From Prorocentrum cordatum (Eukaryota > Sar > Dinophyceae > Prorocentrales > Prorocentraceae): a stretch of 35,000 bases of DNA. Location of the stretch: assembly GCA_963575745.1 (NCBI GenBank), contig CAUYUJ010015287.1, forward strand, positions 1 to 35,000, written 5' to 3'. Position 1 is the first letter of the stretch, and each line of letters begins with the position of its first letter. The notes under the pieces are model-generated. The model ran no database searches, was not told the DNA's origin, and saw nothing but the letters and a program-made list of their open reading frames with translations. Below, one piece after another: positions 1 to 9,305 of the stretch. The translations under genes and the position numbers were made by a program.

Positions 1-240
1 GGCACGACGACAACAACACACAACAACAAACAACAACAAACAACAACGAGAATCCGCACCGCGGAATTCCACTTCAGCCACGCACCCAGGGACAGTGAAT
101 GACCGTTCGGCCCCTTCACTCTGATTTATTTGTGCGTCCTTGGGCCCATTGATGGACGTCTTCAGGTACGTGACTTGTGGAAACACCAGTGGTCGACGTC
201 GAGGGCAGCAGCACGCCACGTGGGGTGCCATCCTGTTTTC

Positions 241-742
241 CAGGCCTCCTAAATGCCCTCCTCCTCCCCATCCTCTTCCTCCTCCTCTTCCTCCTCCTCC
301 TCCTCGTCCTCAACCTCCTCCTCCTCCTCCTCCTCCTCCTTCTCCTCCTCCTCCTCCTCCTCCTCCTCCTCATATTCCTCCTCATAGTCCTCCTCCTCTT
401 CCTCCTCCTTTCCTCCTCACCTCCTCCTCCACCTCCTCCTCCTCCTCCTCGAGCCTCCTCCTCCTCCTCCTCCTCCTCCTCCCCTCTTCCCTCCTCCTCC
501 TCCTCCTCCTCCTCCTCCTCCTCCTCACTCCTCCTCTCCTCCTCCCCCTCCTGCTCCTCCTCCTTCGGCCCTTTCTCCTTGGCCCTGCCTCACAGCATGC
601 TGCTTCCTCCTCCTCCTCTTCCTCCTCCACTCCTCCTCCTCCTCTTCGTCCTCCTCCTCCTCCTCTTCCTCCTCTTCCTCCTCTTCGTCATCCTCCTCCT
701 CCTCCTCCTCCTCCTCCTCCTCCCCCTCCTGCTCCTCCTCCT
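241..742. repeat. TCC/TCCTCT polypyrimidine array (left block)
   Basis: Nearly pure polypyrimidine on the + strand, mostly TCC with TCT, CTC and CCC variants. Two non-repeat islands interrupt it, at about 548-600 and 723-770. They share CTGCTCCTCCTCCTTCGGCC followed by a TTGGCCCTGCC stretch, so a segment of the array including unique sequence was duplicated about 175 bp apart. The long Pro/Ser/Leu or Glu/Arg open frames across it are reading-frame artefacts of the repeat. Confidence 0.95.
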
Positions 743-910
743 TCGGCCCCTTCACGTTGGCCCTGCCGAGGGAGCGTGCCGCAGTCGGTGTCCTGGGCAG
801 GGCCGCGGCCGCACGCCCGCGCACGGCGCCTGCGAGCCCGCGAGCAGGCGAGTGGAGCGGGCTCGCCCCTCTGCGACGGGATCTTCTCGATGGGGCTCAC
901 GGCATGCTGC
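743..910. other. GC-rich spacer between TCC arrays
   Basis: Non-repetitive GC-rich sequence between two TCC arrays. Its edges carry related CATGCTGCT motifs (about 595 and 902), which suggests the array and its flanks were copied together. No coding signal is visible. Confidence 0.6.
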
Positions 911-1053
911 TTGTCCTCCTCCTCCTCCTCCTCCTCCTCCTCCTCCTCCTCTCCTCCTCCTCCCTCTCCCTCCTCTTCCTCCTCTTCCTCCTCTTCCTCC
1001 TCCTCCTCCTCCTCCTCCTCCTCCTCCTCCTCCTCCTCCTCCTCCACCTCCAG
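911..1053. repeat. TCC array (right block)
   Basis: Trinucleotide TCC array with CTCTTCC variants near 970-1000. It is followed at 1054-1297 by unique GC-rich sequence that includes an inverted GGGAGGCGCCGG-type stretch near 1195-1210. No gene is seen there. Confidence 0.95.
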
Positions 1054-1297
1054 ATATGATTCAGTCGGGCATTGGCGAGGCGGCGCGATCTGCAGCCCGC
1101 TCTTCTCCATCCCGCCGTCGGCGATGCGTCGGCGGTGTGGCGTGACCCTCGGCCCCACCGAGGGGGCCCTTCCTCGATACATGGCCGCCTCCGGCGCCGG
1201 GAGGCGCCGGGAAAATCAGCTACGTGAGCTGATTATCCAACCTCCCTTTGCTGTCCCCCCCTTTCATCCGACCCGATCTTTTTAAACGTCAGACGAC

Positions 1298-1395
1298 ACT
1301 GAACCCTGCTTCGTGATTCATCCCAAGCGTTAAGTCGGGTTTTCTCTCTACAGGAGGAACATTCAAAAATAGTCACAAAAAAAAACAATGTGAGG
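1298..1395 (+). repeat. Partial duplicate of the left end of the adjacent inverted-repeat element
   Basis: The segment with GAACCCTGCTTCGTGATTCA, CCCAAGCG, TTAAGTCGGG and CTCTACAGGAGGA is repeated with few changes at about 1451-1552. It contains the pre-insertion flank, the CCCAAGCG target sequence and the left terminal repeat, but no right end. It therefore looks like a local duplication of the finished insertion, interrupted by a GGA/GAA stretch at 1393-1415, and not a second insertion. Confidence 0.7.
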
Positions 1396-1482
1396 AGGAG
1401 GAGGAGAAGGAGGAAGCTTGCGCGCCCCCGGTTTCTGGGCGCCACGCGCCGCTGGACCCTGCCTCGTGATTCAGCCCAAGCG

Positions 1483-1658
1483 TTGCGTCGGGCCTGCCCT
1501 CTACAGGAGGAGAGCTCACAAAGAGTACAGAAAAAAAACAATCTGTCGACGATCCCCCAATATTTGTGACATTTGTTGAGCATTTTCGTTGTCTTTTTTG
1601 TTGTACAAAAAATCGTCCGTCGAACATCTGCTTGTAGGGGGGGACGTGCCCGACTTAA
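1483..1658. mobile_element. Non-autonomous inverted-repeat element (MITE-like), copy 1
   Basis: This 176-bp element begins TTGCGTCGGGC and ends GCCCGACTTAA, which are terminal inverted repeats. The similarity continues inward as CCCTCTACAGG at the left and the complement of CCCCCCTACAAG at the right. It is flanked by an exact 8-bp direct repeat, CCCAAGCG, at 1475-1482 and 1659-1666. A second copy lies at 30151-30309 with a different 8-bp duplication. The interior is AT-richer and has no coding capacity. An 8-bp duplication is typical of hAT-like transposases among others, so the superfamily is left open. Confidence 0.85.
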
Positions 1659-1708
1659 CCCAAGCGTCGATGCCGAACAGGGGCGCCCTGCGCCTCCCGC
1701 TCACCTTC

Positions 1709-1731
1709 TCCTCCTCCTCCTCCTCCTCCTA
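1709..1731. repeat. Short TCC array before the LINE
   Basis: TTCTCC(TCC)n tract that immediately precedes the region assigned to the retrotransposon 5' end. Confidence 0.9.
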
Positions 1732-1950
1732 GGTGTTGTGGTACGAGGCAACCATTTTGGCAATTGCCCGATCGACCACGACCCCAGCCCCTCCGAGGGG
1801 CGCTTCTGACGGACGAGCGAGCCGCCGCGATCTCGCTCGCCCGCGTGGCACAGACGCGCGAGGCGGCAGAGGGCATCTGCCCGAGTGGCCCTCCGCCTAG
1901 CTGTGCACGCTCACAGGCTTCGGGTGCATCACGGCAGTGCAGTCCCAGGG

Positions 1951-3033
1951 ATGGGCAAAGGAGGCGACAAGAGTCAGTCCGAGCCGTACACCAGGTGCCA
2001 GAAGTGTGGTGTGTGTGAGTGGAACTCTCTTTTGCTGCAACGTGATCGTCGCTGCAAGTGCGGGGCCCAGCTGGCTTTGCATAAGCCCAGGAAGGGCGGA
2101 GGGAAGGGACAGGCGCCTGACCTCTCTCTCTCGCTCAATCCTAGTGCTGCCCCGAGTGACATCTTGCTGAAGGCGCTAGAGGTCACCACCAACCCGCACC
2201 TGAAGGCAGCCCTGCAGGCTGAGGCGCAGCAGGCGCAGGCAGCGGCAGCAGCGAAGCCAGGTGCAGCACTCTCGACTGGAGAGGCGCGTAGAAGGGCGGA
2301 AGCTGCTTGGCGCGAGGCCAACAGGCGACATGATCAGGCATCAGATGCGGTGCGGAAGGCCAAGGACCAGCTGCAGCGCGCTGTTGAGCGCGAGGAGGAG
2401 ACGGTCAAGCAGCTGGCGGAGGCGGAGATCGCCAAGCGGATCGCGGTGCGTGCCTTGGCGGCGGAGGCAGGGCTCACGACGCCGCTGGCAGGAGGCTCCG
2501 CGACAGCTGGTGCATCAGCAGCCAGCTCAGGCCCCAAGGGGATGCAGTTCGACGTCTCTTGGGATGAGGCCTTCTTCGCATCGCTTCGCAGTGACGAGTT
2601 CGAGTGCGAGGAGGGCGAGAAGGCGGAGCTGCTCAAGCTAGAGGAGGAGCTCATCAAGGCGCGGTCCCTCATCGGCGATCGCGGTGAGCAGGTCTTGGCA
2701 TGGAAGATCAAGATGGAGAAGTTGCAGGCGTCGGTCAAGGAGCGCATGGCGAAGAAGCGCAAGGGCGAGGACGGCTCCATGCACCAGGGAGGAGCAGGCG
2801 ACGCCGCAGCTCCGCCAGCCGAGACGCCTGCCCCAGCGTCGGGCGGCCCCACGGCCGTGAAGGTGGAGGTCGACGCCGACGCCGAGGCGAGGATCGCACA
2901 GGAGGTGGAGCGCATCCGCGCGGCCAAGGCGGCGGCGACTTCAGCAGCGGCGAGCTCGGCGGCGGCGGCTACGGCGGCTGCGGCCAAGGCGGCTGGCAAG
3001 GGCGATGCGGGCGCGTCGCCCGCCGAGGCATGA
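1951..3033 (+). CDS. LINE ORF1 protein, zinc-finger plus coiled-coil
   Basis: A 360-residue product is read from the first ATG at 1951; the frame is open upstream to 1885 but only from a GTG. Residues 16-37 contain a CxxCxxC...CxC cluster (C16, C19, C22, C35, C37), likely a small zinc-binding motif. Residues about 110-172 are Ala/Glu/Lys/Arg-rich and read as a coiled coil, with a second helical stretch at about 222-268 ending in the basic KKRK (nuclear-localisation-like). The C-terminal third is Ala/Pro-rich with low complexity. Comparable ORF1 proteins of non-LTR elements bind the element RNA and multimerise; that role is inferred here from architecture and position. It ends in TGA at 3031, and the same reading frame stays open straight into ORF2. 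No homology to a host gene was recognised. Confidence 0.75.
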   Translation: MGKGGDKSQSEPYTRCQKCGVCEWNSLLLQRDRRCKCGAQLALHKPRKGGGKGQAPDLSLSLNPSAAPSDILLKALEVTTNPHLKAALQAEAQQAQAAAAAKPGAALSTGEARRRAEAAWREANRRHDQASDAVRKAKDQLQRAVEREEETVKQLAEAEIAKRIAVRALAAEAGLTTPLAGGSATAGASAASSGPKGMQFDVSWDEAFFASLRSDEFECEEGEKAELLKLEEELIKARSLIGDRGEQVLAWKIKMEKLQASVKERMAKKRKGEDGSMHQGGAGDAAAPPAETPAPASGGPTAVKVEVDADAEARIAQEVERIRAAKAAATSAAASSAAAATAAAAKAAGKGDAGASPAEA

Positions 3034-3261
3034 GGGCGAGCGGAGGATCGCCCCAGGGGCGATCCAGGGGCCCAGGTGCCCGCATCCGCTTCGTCTCTCA
3101 GTGCCTCGTCTTCGTCAGCCGCTGGGTCTACATCATCGGCGTCACTGACGACAGGCAGTTCCACGGCCTCGGCGTCGGAGGCGACTACATCGGCAGTTTC
3201 TCCCTCCATTTCCTCGGCTGGGGCTGAGGTTCTAGATTCAGTTTCACAGTCACAAGCAGAC

Positions 3262-5895
3262 ATGCAGTCCAATGACATTGCCCAAGTCTTTTTCAACAAC
3301 ATCACGATGCTAGGTAACAAGTCCTGGGGGTACCTGGCGGAGATGGCAAAATCACGTTCTGTTCAATATATTGCCTTGTGCGAGACCCACGTTCCGACTG
3401 CAGGGGTGTCGAAGTGGGCCAAGAAGGCCAGGGCAGCTCATCTTCGTTGCTATGCGAACGCCGCTCGTCCAACTGGCCGCCAGTGTTTGACATCGACGGG
3501 ACAGGCTAAAGCAAATGAGGGAGGTGAGATGTTCCTGGTTGAGGGGCACAGGCAGGCGCATCCTCTAGCGCACGGCAAGCTAGGTGCACTATGTGAGTCA
3601 GGCCAGTCTATGCTAGATGGTTTTCTGCCCATGGTCGTACATCTCCAGGGCTTTAGTATTGTCATTGTCACGTTTTATAGTAGGTGTGGGTTGAAGTTTT
3701 CTGGTCTGAATCTTGGGCGATTCGCTAGATTAGGTTCGTTACTTCAAGCTTTACAGTTGCCCTGGGTTGTCCTGGGGGATTTTAACCTGCCTCCGATCGA
3801 GCTCCAGCGTTCGGGGTGGGTCTCTCGGCTCGGGGCGTCAGTACTGCAGGCACCTGTCGAGTACACTTGCGTTAGCTCGGCGGCATCCACGCACATCGAT
3901 TTTGCAGTCGCCTCTGCGTCGGCAGTGCCGTGCATTGCTGGCCTCAGAGCGATCGAAGATGTCCCGTGGCGTCCGCATTGTGCTCTCTTGCTCCAGTTGC
4001 GAGGTTCGGGGAAGCAGTTGATCACTCGGTCTCTCATACTCCCTGAGCGCTTCGCGCAAGTTTCCAGGCCTCAAAAGCAGGCTACGGAGGGGTCCAAGTC
4101 TTCGCTCGCTCGCAAGAAGCATGCGGTGCAGCAGGCCCTCTCGCGTGAAAAACAGCTGGAGCGCACTCGTGCTTTGTATTCTGATCTTTTGGACCAGCCT
4201 GAAGACACGGGTGCTGGGGTTGTGGGTACTTCTGTCTCTGGCCCCGTGTTGGCCCCTGTGGCTGAGGACCTCGAGGACCCTGAAGTGTGGGCTGGTTGTC
4301 ATTTTGGTTTTTTGGGCGATGACGAGGTCGACCCATGGGCCGAGGGGCCCAACTTTAGTGACCAGGTCCGTCCTTCCCCGTTCCCTCCCTCGTCGGCCGT
4401 CGTGTCGGTCGCCTCTCCTTCGAATGTCAGCAATTGTTTGGGCGATGCTCCTATGAGTCTGGAGGGTCACTCTTCGCCAACTGTTAGAGCCCCGTCAGAT
4501 GATAATGTTGAGATCCCCCCCAGCGAGAGCCGACCTCGTTTAAGTGAGGAGACCCCCGATCCCACTCCCCGCGGTGGAACTCCTCCCACTGCTCCGCCCT
4601 CTACTGCTGGTGCGGTTGACTATGCCCTTCCCCATGTCCGTTGGCTTTCGGCTCGAGCCAATTCTGGCTTTCATTCACACTCCCTTGACGACGTTTGGAA
4701 ACCCATCCTACAGTCGTTGTCATTCCGTGTTGGAGGCCAGTATGCGCTGGCGGTAAGTGGAGCCTTCGCGGCATGGATCACAGCAGTAGAGGAGATGCAT
4801 CTTGACGAGCAGGCAGGGACGGGCCCATCCAGGGCCAGAGGACCGACCATGTCAGTGCATCCAGTGCGACAGTCGACCCACTTTCGGGACATGCCCTTCC
4901 AGGATGCCATCGCGAACTGGTGGGAGCGTATCTCGGTCGTAGTCGGCAAAGTCACCAAACATGTTAGGCGTGATAACGGAAAACCACAAGTTCAAGTGCT
5001 GCGTGAGGCAGCGCGGAAGTTAGCAGGTCATTTCCCCGACGGGGTACAGAAGATGGTCAGCGCACGGAGGGACGCGACGTCGTGGCCCCTGTGGTTGTCG
5101 GTGTTGCAGAGTCTTCATGAGATCCCTTTGGCGCAGCTCGAGTTGTTCACCAAGGAAGCCGCTCGCATTGCTGGCAGGGCTCGGTCTCGAGCGCTTGCGG
5201 CGTCGCTGGCGGACTTCAAGCAGTGGGTTCAGGAGAATGAGTTTACAGGAGGGCTCTTTCGAGCCACCAAGGAGCAGCCGAATAGCAGTCATAGTGTGGT
5301 CGTGAACGGCGAGACGGTGTACCACCCCAAGGACGTGGTTGAGCACCGCGCAGAGAAGTATCACAAGTTGTGGACATCTCCCGATATGACGTGCAGTCAG
5401 GCTGAGAAGTTGTTTGAGACTATCCACGCGCGGGCCCGTGATGAACCTTTGGAGCCTTTGTCTCTAGAGGACATTCGTCGGGCATTGAGGGCTATGAAGG
5501 CGCGCGCGGGGATGGGTCTGGATCGATTATCCCCCATCGACCTCGAGAGGTTGCCAGATGCCGCGCTGACTGAGTTGGCGCAGCTTTACAACATGTTTGA
5601 GGAGTGTCAGACGTGGCCGTGGCAGCTCATGGGGGTCGTGGGCAAGTTACTAGCCAAGAAGACCGTTGGCCAGTTCCGTGTCATTGGATTGATCTGCATG
5701 ATCTGCAGGGTGTGGAGTCTGGCACGCGAACCGGTTGTACAAAGTTGGGCTGCCTCCTCGCAGCCCGACTGGGACGCAGCGGTGAAGGGCAACAGTGCCC
5801 TTCGAGAAGCGTATATGAAGGCGTTGAATGAAGAGCTGTACACTAGGCTCAAGATGGCCAACGGTCACGCATTGATGGATGTTATTATGACATGA
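3262..5895 (+). pseudogene. LINE ORF2, N-terminal part: AP-endonuclease and start of reverse transcriptase
   Basis: The first ATG of the frame is at 3262, giving 877 residues before a premature TGA. Residues 5-250 form an exonuclease-endonuclease-phosphatase domain: N12/N13, the CETH motif with E41, GDFN with D173 and N175, HIDFAVAS at 211-218, and H239 in WRPH. These are the expected catalytic positions of an AP-like nickase. Residues about 250-440 are a Ser/Pro-rich linker. A conserved connecting region and the RT fingers follow: KARAGMGLD at 746-754 and the FRVIGLI segment around R806. The frame fails just after the first aspartate expected for RT motif A (D873, codon 5878-5880). The downstream RT continues in another frame from about 5883. 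This break makes it a pseudogene, unless a sequencing error or programmed shift is involved. Confidence 0.85.
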
Positions 5896-8234
5896 TGGAA
5901 TGGGATGTTCTTATTAGGGGAGCCTTTCGATATGGGTTCCCAGCTGTGATGTTAGGATTGGAACTTCAGATATGTGCGAGCCCGAGGATGCTGGATCAAG
6001 GCGACGCAGTGTCGCTTCCTTTCCAGGCCACTCGGAGCATCGTGCAGGGGCTCCGTAGTGGCACTCGTTTCGCGCGATGTGTCACGAGCCTGGTCATGGA
6101 GCGTCTGACGGTCATGCATCCTGGGCTCACGGAGCGGTTGTGGATCGACGATCTTTCGCAGTCGGCAGTGGGATCAAGTGCTCATGTACGACAGGCGTTG
6201 ATCGACGGCGTGACCTCGGCGTCCGACCTCTTGGCGGATGTCAAGCTCACACTGGCCAACAAGAGTACGGTGTCCTGTTCATCTATGGCGGATGCTCGTG
6301 CTGTGGTCAGGGCTTTGAGGAAGCGCGGCGTTGAGATCCAATGTGCCAAGCAGATGGCCTACCTAGGGGTCGACCTCTCGCGTGGGCGTCGGCATGGTCG
6401 AGCAACCAGGCAGAAGCGCATGCAGGACACGAAGAAGCAACACCTTATCATCAAGAGGTTTGCGGCTTCATCTAGACGATTTCGTATTTTGAAGAAGGTG
6501 GAGTTGGCGGGGCCCCAGGCAGGCGCGCGGCACGGCCATCAGGTGCTGGGCTTGCCGCGGGCCTCGCTGGTGCAGCTACGTCGACGACTGGGCGGAGTCT
6601 CGGGTCATAGACGCGGTCGGTGCCTCACGACTCTGCTCGACATTCGAGCGCCTGGAGCAGATCCAGGGTATGCGCTCCCGCGTCAATGTGTGGAGCAGTG
6701 GTTCAAGTGCTGGCTGGGCTTCCCGCAGGTGAGGCGCTCCGTGGGCCTCGTGTGGCAGGAGTTGGTGCAGCAGTTCACGTCCACCCCGCCGTCCAATCGG
6801 GCTCGTCACGTACGGGGCCCACTGTCTGCTCTGGTACATTATATGTTGGGAGCTGAGTGGGAGTTGCGGTCTCCCACGGAGTGGTTTCCCCCCACGGGCC
6901 CAGATGGACTCCAGCACGGATGGGACTTCGGCTCGCAGGCCTTCGAAGCTTTCGACCAGGCAGGCGAGCTGATCGATGCCTTTGCAGGCACCCTCCAGCA
7001 GCAGTTGTGGTTGGAGGCCTCCAAGGGCTTCTGCGGGGGAGGCATGGAGCGAGGGGTGGACAACTTCTCGCTGAGGCGCTACCTCTTCCAGCTGGAGCAG
7101 GCCCCTGAGTACGGTCGGAAGTTGTCGGAACTCATGTTGTGTATTGCAGTGGGCGGGGCTTGGCCCGCGGCTCGCAAAAACTCACAAGGACGCGAGATTC
7201 CAGCAGAGTGCCGTAGGTGTAGGGGAGGCCCCGAGACACCCAAGCATAGGTTTTGGCAGTGTGAGTGCAATAGGGACTCCAGAGCCTTTGAAGCCTCAGA
7301 GGATCTCATTCCCCGTGCCCTTGCGGAGGCTGACAGTCTTGAATGCTATTGGCTTAGGGGGCTCATCCCGTCTCACATGCTTGAGGCCCCCCCGCCCCCA
7401 GACGAGGAGATCTGGATCAGCAGTCACCCCAATGAAGTGGATGATTGCGAGTTTTTCGGTGTCGGCACCCCTGGCATGCCCCTACTCGCGTGGGGAGATG
7501 CGTCGGGGGGTGCGGACACTCACTATCCCAGGTTGCGTAGGATCGGGGTGGCTCTCGCCACGGCCCCGTCCGCCGACCCATTGGCTCAGAGGTTCATGTA
7601 TGGGCCCCTCCCTGGCAAGCATCAGACGGCGCCGAGGGGCGAGCTTTTCTGTTTTGTCGTGGCCGTTGAAAAATCTAGGGGGCCATTGGCTTACATTACT
7701 GATAATGATCAGGTTTCAACTGGATTTTGGAGTAGGTGGTTTGAGGCTCCCCAGGGCCCCAATGCGGATCTCTGGAGGAGGCTGCGCGATGCTCTGCAAG
7801 TGTCGGACCGACACCCAGGCGATGTGTGCGTCCTCAAAGTTCCCTCTCACGTTGACGGTGCCGAGGTGGAGGCAAGAGGTCTCCCAGGCCATTTAATTGC
7901 AGGAAATGCGTTTGTCGACGCCCTTGCGGGCACTGCCGCCAAGCTGTTCAGAGTCCCCGCTGATCAGCGTGCGAAGGTTCTCCGCGTCGAGAGTGTAATT
8001 CGTGTCATTCGTGAGAGGCTCTTGAGGGCCACGTTAGAGTCGTGTAAGGTTGAAGGGAAAAAGGTCAGGCGCCCTGCTGCCCCTGCTGTCGCCCTCCCCC
8101 CTGCACCCTCAGTCGTCGCCTTTTTCCAATCGTCTCATGTGGTGGAGTCCTGTGGAAAAAAATGCTCGACGTGTCACAGCAGCTGCTCGGAGGCGAGCAG
8201 GAAGATGTGGCTTTCATCGGAATGTTTTCCTTAA
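5883..8234 (+). pseudogene. LINE ORF2, C-terminal part: reverse transcriptase core, zinc finger and RNase H
   Basis: This is the continuation of ORF2 in a shifted frame; numbering here starts at the ATG at 5892. The codons just upstream read YYD, fitting the end of RT motif A. Motif B-like QG is at 52-53. Motif C reads WIDD at 84-87, with both catalytic aspartates kept but Trp replacing the usual aromatic Tyr/Phe. YLGVDL at 157-162 fits the thumb-proximal motif. C440, C443, H452 and C457 form the RT-associated zinc-binding motif. RNase H spans about 530-690 with the acidic set D536 (WGDAS), E584 (RGEL), D604 (TDND), D676 (FVDALAG) and H653. The stretch at 205-225 looks shortened next to what is usual between palm and connection. 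The last 30 residues are out of frame relative to the conserved C terminus. Confidence 0.85.
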
Positions 8235-8508
8235 TTCGGGCGACTGAGCACACTCTAAGGGTCCCTCACGGTCGGCGGATTCACCTCGCTGGGGGATGGG
8301 TCCACCAGTCTCACCAGATGGTATATCACGAATCGTTGGCCTTGTGGTTATGTCAGGCCTGTGGGAGGTATTTCTCTTGCAACCTCTGTGGGCGTATCCC
8401 GACTCCCCTGTGACCAAGACGCGGCGAGCTTACCTCGACCGCATCTCCAGGAACCTGTGGCCCAAAGTGCTCAGCAAGGCTGAGCAAGAGGCTCGGGGTC
8501 GGTCTTAA
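8162..8508 (+). pseudogene. LINE ORF2 C-terminal remnant in two further frames
   Basis: After RNase H the protein is carried first by the frame open through 8413, with H and C residues in SHQMVYHESLALWLCQACG and then C-x2-C in CNLCGR. It then passes to the frame ending at the TAA of 8506-8508, with a basic, leucine-containing tail (TKTRRAYLDRISRNLWPKVL). Both pieces read like one former cysteine/histidine-containing C-terminal domain broken near 8150-8240 and again near 8400. The exact original junctions cannot be fixed without an intact relative. Confidence 0.6.
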
Positions 8509-8509
8509 T

Positions 8510-8735
8510 TAAGTGAGGGGGGGGGGCGGGGCCCCTATGTGGGTGTGTGTGTGTGTCAGCGGGGAGCGGCGCGCCCGCGCGCGGCCGCCCGCGACATCGG
8601 CGGCTTCCACATGGAGGACCGCCCACGCACCCCACCGCCCGCTCCCCCCCCTCGATTATTTTTCGGATTCGCTTCGCGATCGGTCTCATCTCATCTCATC
8701 TCCTCCTCCTCCTCCTCCTCCTCCTCCTTTTCCCC
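8510..8735. repeat. G-run, GT repeat and TCC array at the LINE 3' flank
   Basis: A G-run at about 8517-8530 is followed by a short GT repeat (8540-8556), GC-rich unique DNA, and a (TCATC)/(TCC)n tract at 8686-8728. No poly(A) is present. Confidence 0.85.
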
Positions 8736-8781
8736 CCCTCCTGCTGCTCCGCCTCGTGACCTCCCCTGGGGAACTGCGATC

Positions 8782-8866
8782 TGGCCCCGCCTGCGGGGCG
8801 GGCCGGCTCGGCGCCTCCTCCAGCCCTGGCCCCGCCGGCGGGGCGGGCCGGCTCGGCGCCTTTGTG
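8782..8866. repeat. 45-bp GC-rich tandem duplication
   Basis: Two units starting at 8782 and 8827 share TGGCCCCGCC, GCGGGGCGGG and CCGGCTCGGCGCC. Each unit can fold through its CCCCGCC/GGCGGGG arms. Confidence 0.85.
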
Positions 8867-9150
8867 CTGACCCCGCGCTGCGAGCCGCGTCCCTTTCCGC
8901 TCTGCCTCCGGGGCCCGTGGTCGGCGCTGCATGCTCGATGTTGCACCGTAGGCAGTGGCCATCCAACACTGGGCCCCAGAGGAGAAAAAGGTACCCATAC
9001 CTCTACTCTTCCTTCGTTTTCCCCTTTTTGGGCCTCCTGGGAGGCCCTCGTCGCCCCCGCTGGATTCGCCTCGAAATCCTGGTCAGAACGCACGCAGGGA
9101 GAGGCCAAGAAAGGGCGAACAAACACACTCCTGGAGAACGCATTCCGTAG

Positions 9151-9305
9151 TCAGGAGGGCAAAAAAAAAACAGACACAATTCATCGTCGATTCCCGGGAG
9201 AATATGGGGAAGTGTGGGAAGCGGGGGGGGGAGACGAGAACCCAGAAGGTATGGGAAAATAGGGGGAATCTGGTGATTTGTGTCGGTCTGTTTGTGTGTC
9301 CCAGG
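9151..9305 (+). repeat. Dispersed repeat B, copy 1
   Basis: TCAGGAGGGC, an A-run, CAGACACAATT, CGATTCCC, AATATGGG, GAACCCAGAA and TTTGTGTGTCC occur in the same order at 30768-30920. The interior contains repeated AAATATGGGAA-type words. It is non-coding, and no target-site duplication was identified. Confidence 0.8.

Larger units (their letters stand above)
1732..8520 (+). mobile_element. Decayed LINE-like non-LTR retrotransposon
   Basis: It has ORF1 (zinc-binding motif plus coiled coil) followed by ORF2 with AP-type endonuclease, reverse transcriptase, a CCHC-type finger and RNase H in that order, the plan of APE-type non-LTR elements with RNase H. No long terminal repeats, integrase or protease are present. 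The 5' boundary is placed after the TCC tract and the 3' boundary after the last conserved C-terminal codons, but neither is proven. No poly(A) tail or clear target-site duplication is seen; the 3' side runs into a G-rich tract and GT repeats. Frameshifts make this copy non-functional as read. Confidence 0.85.

Noticed and set aside
140-1285. Long open frames (up to 381 codons) across the TCC arrays
   Set aside because: Pro/Ser/Leu homopolymer frames are open in all three frames and on the other strand because the repeat has no stop codons.
1732-8520. LTR retrotransposon or retrovirus-like element
   Set aside because: No long terminal repeats, protease, integrase or capsid are present. The AP-endonuclease, RT and RNase H order fits a non-LTR element.
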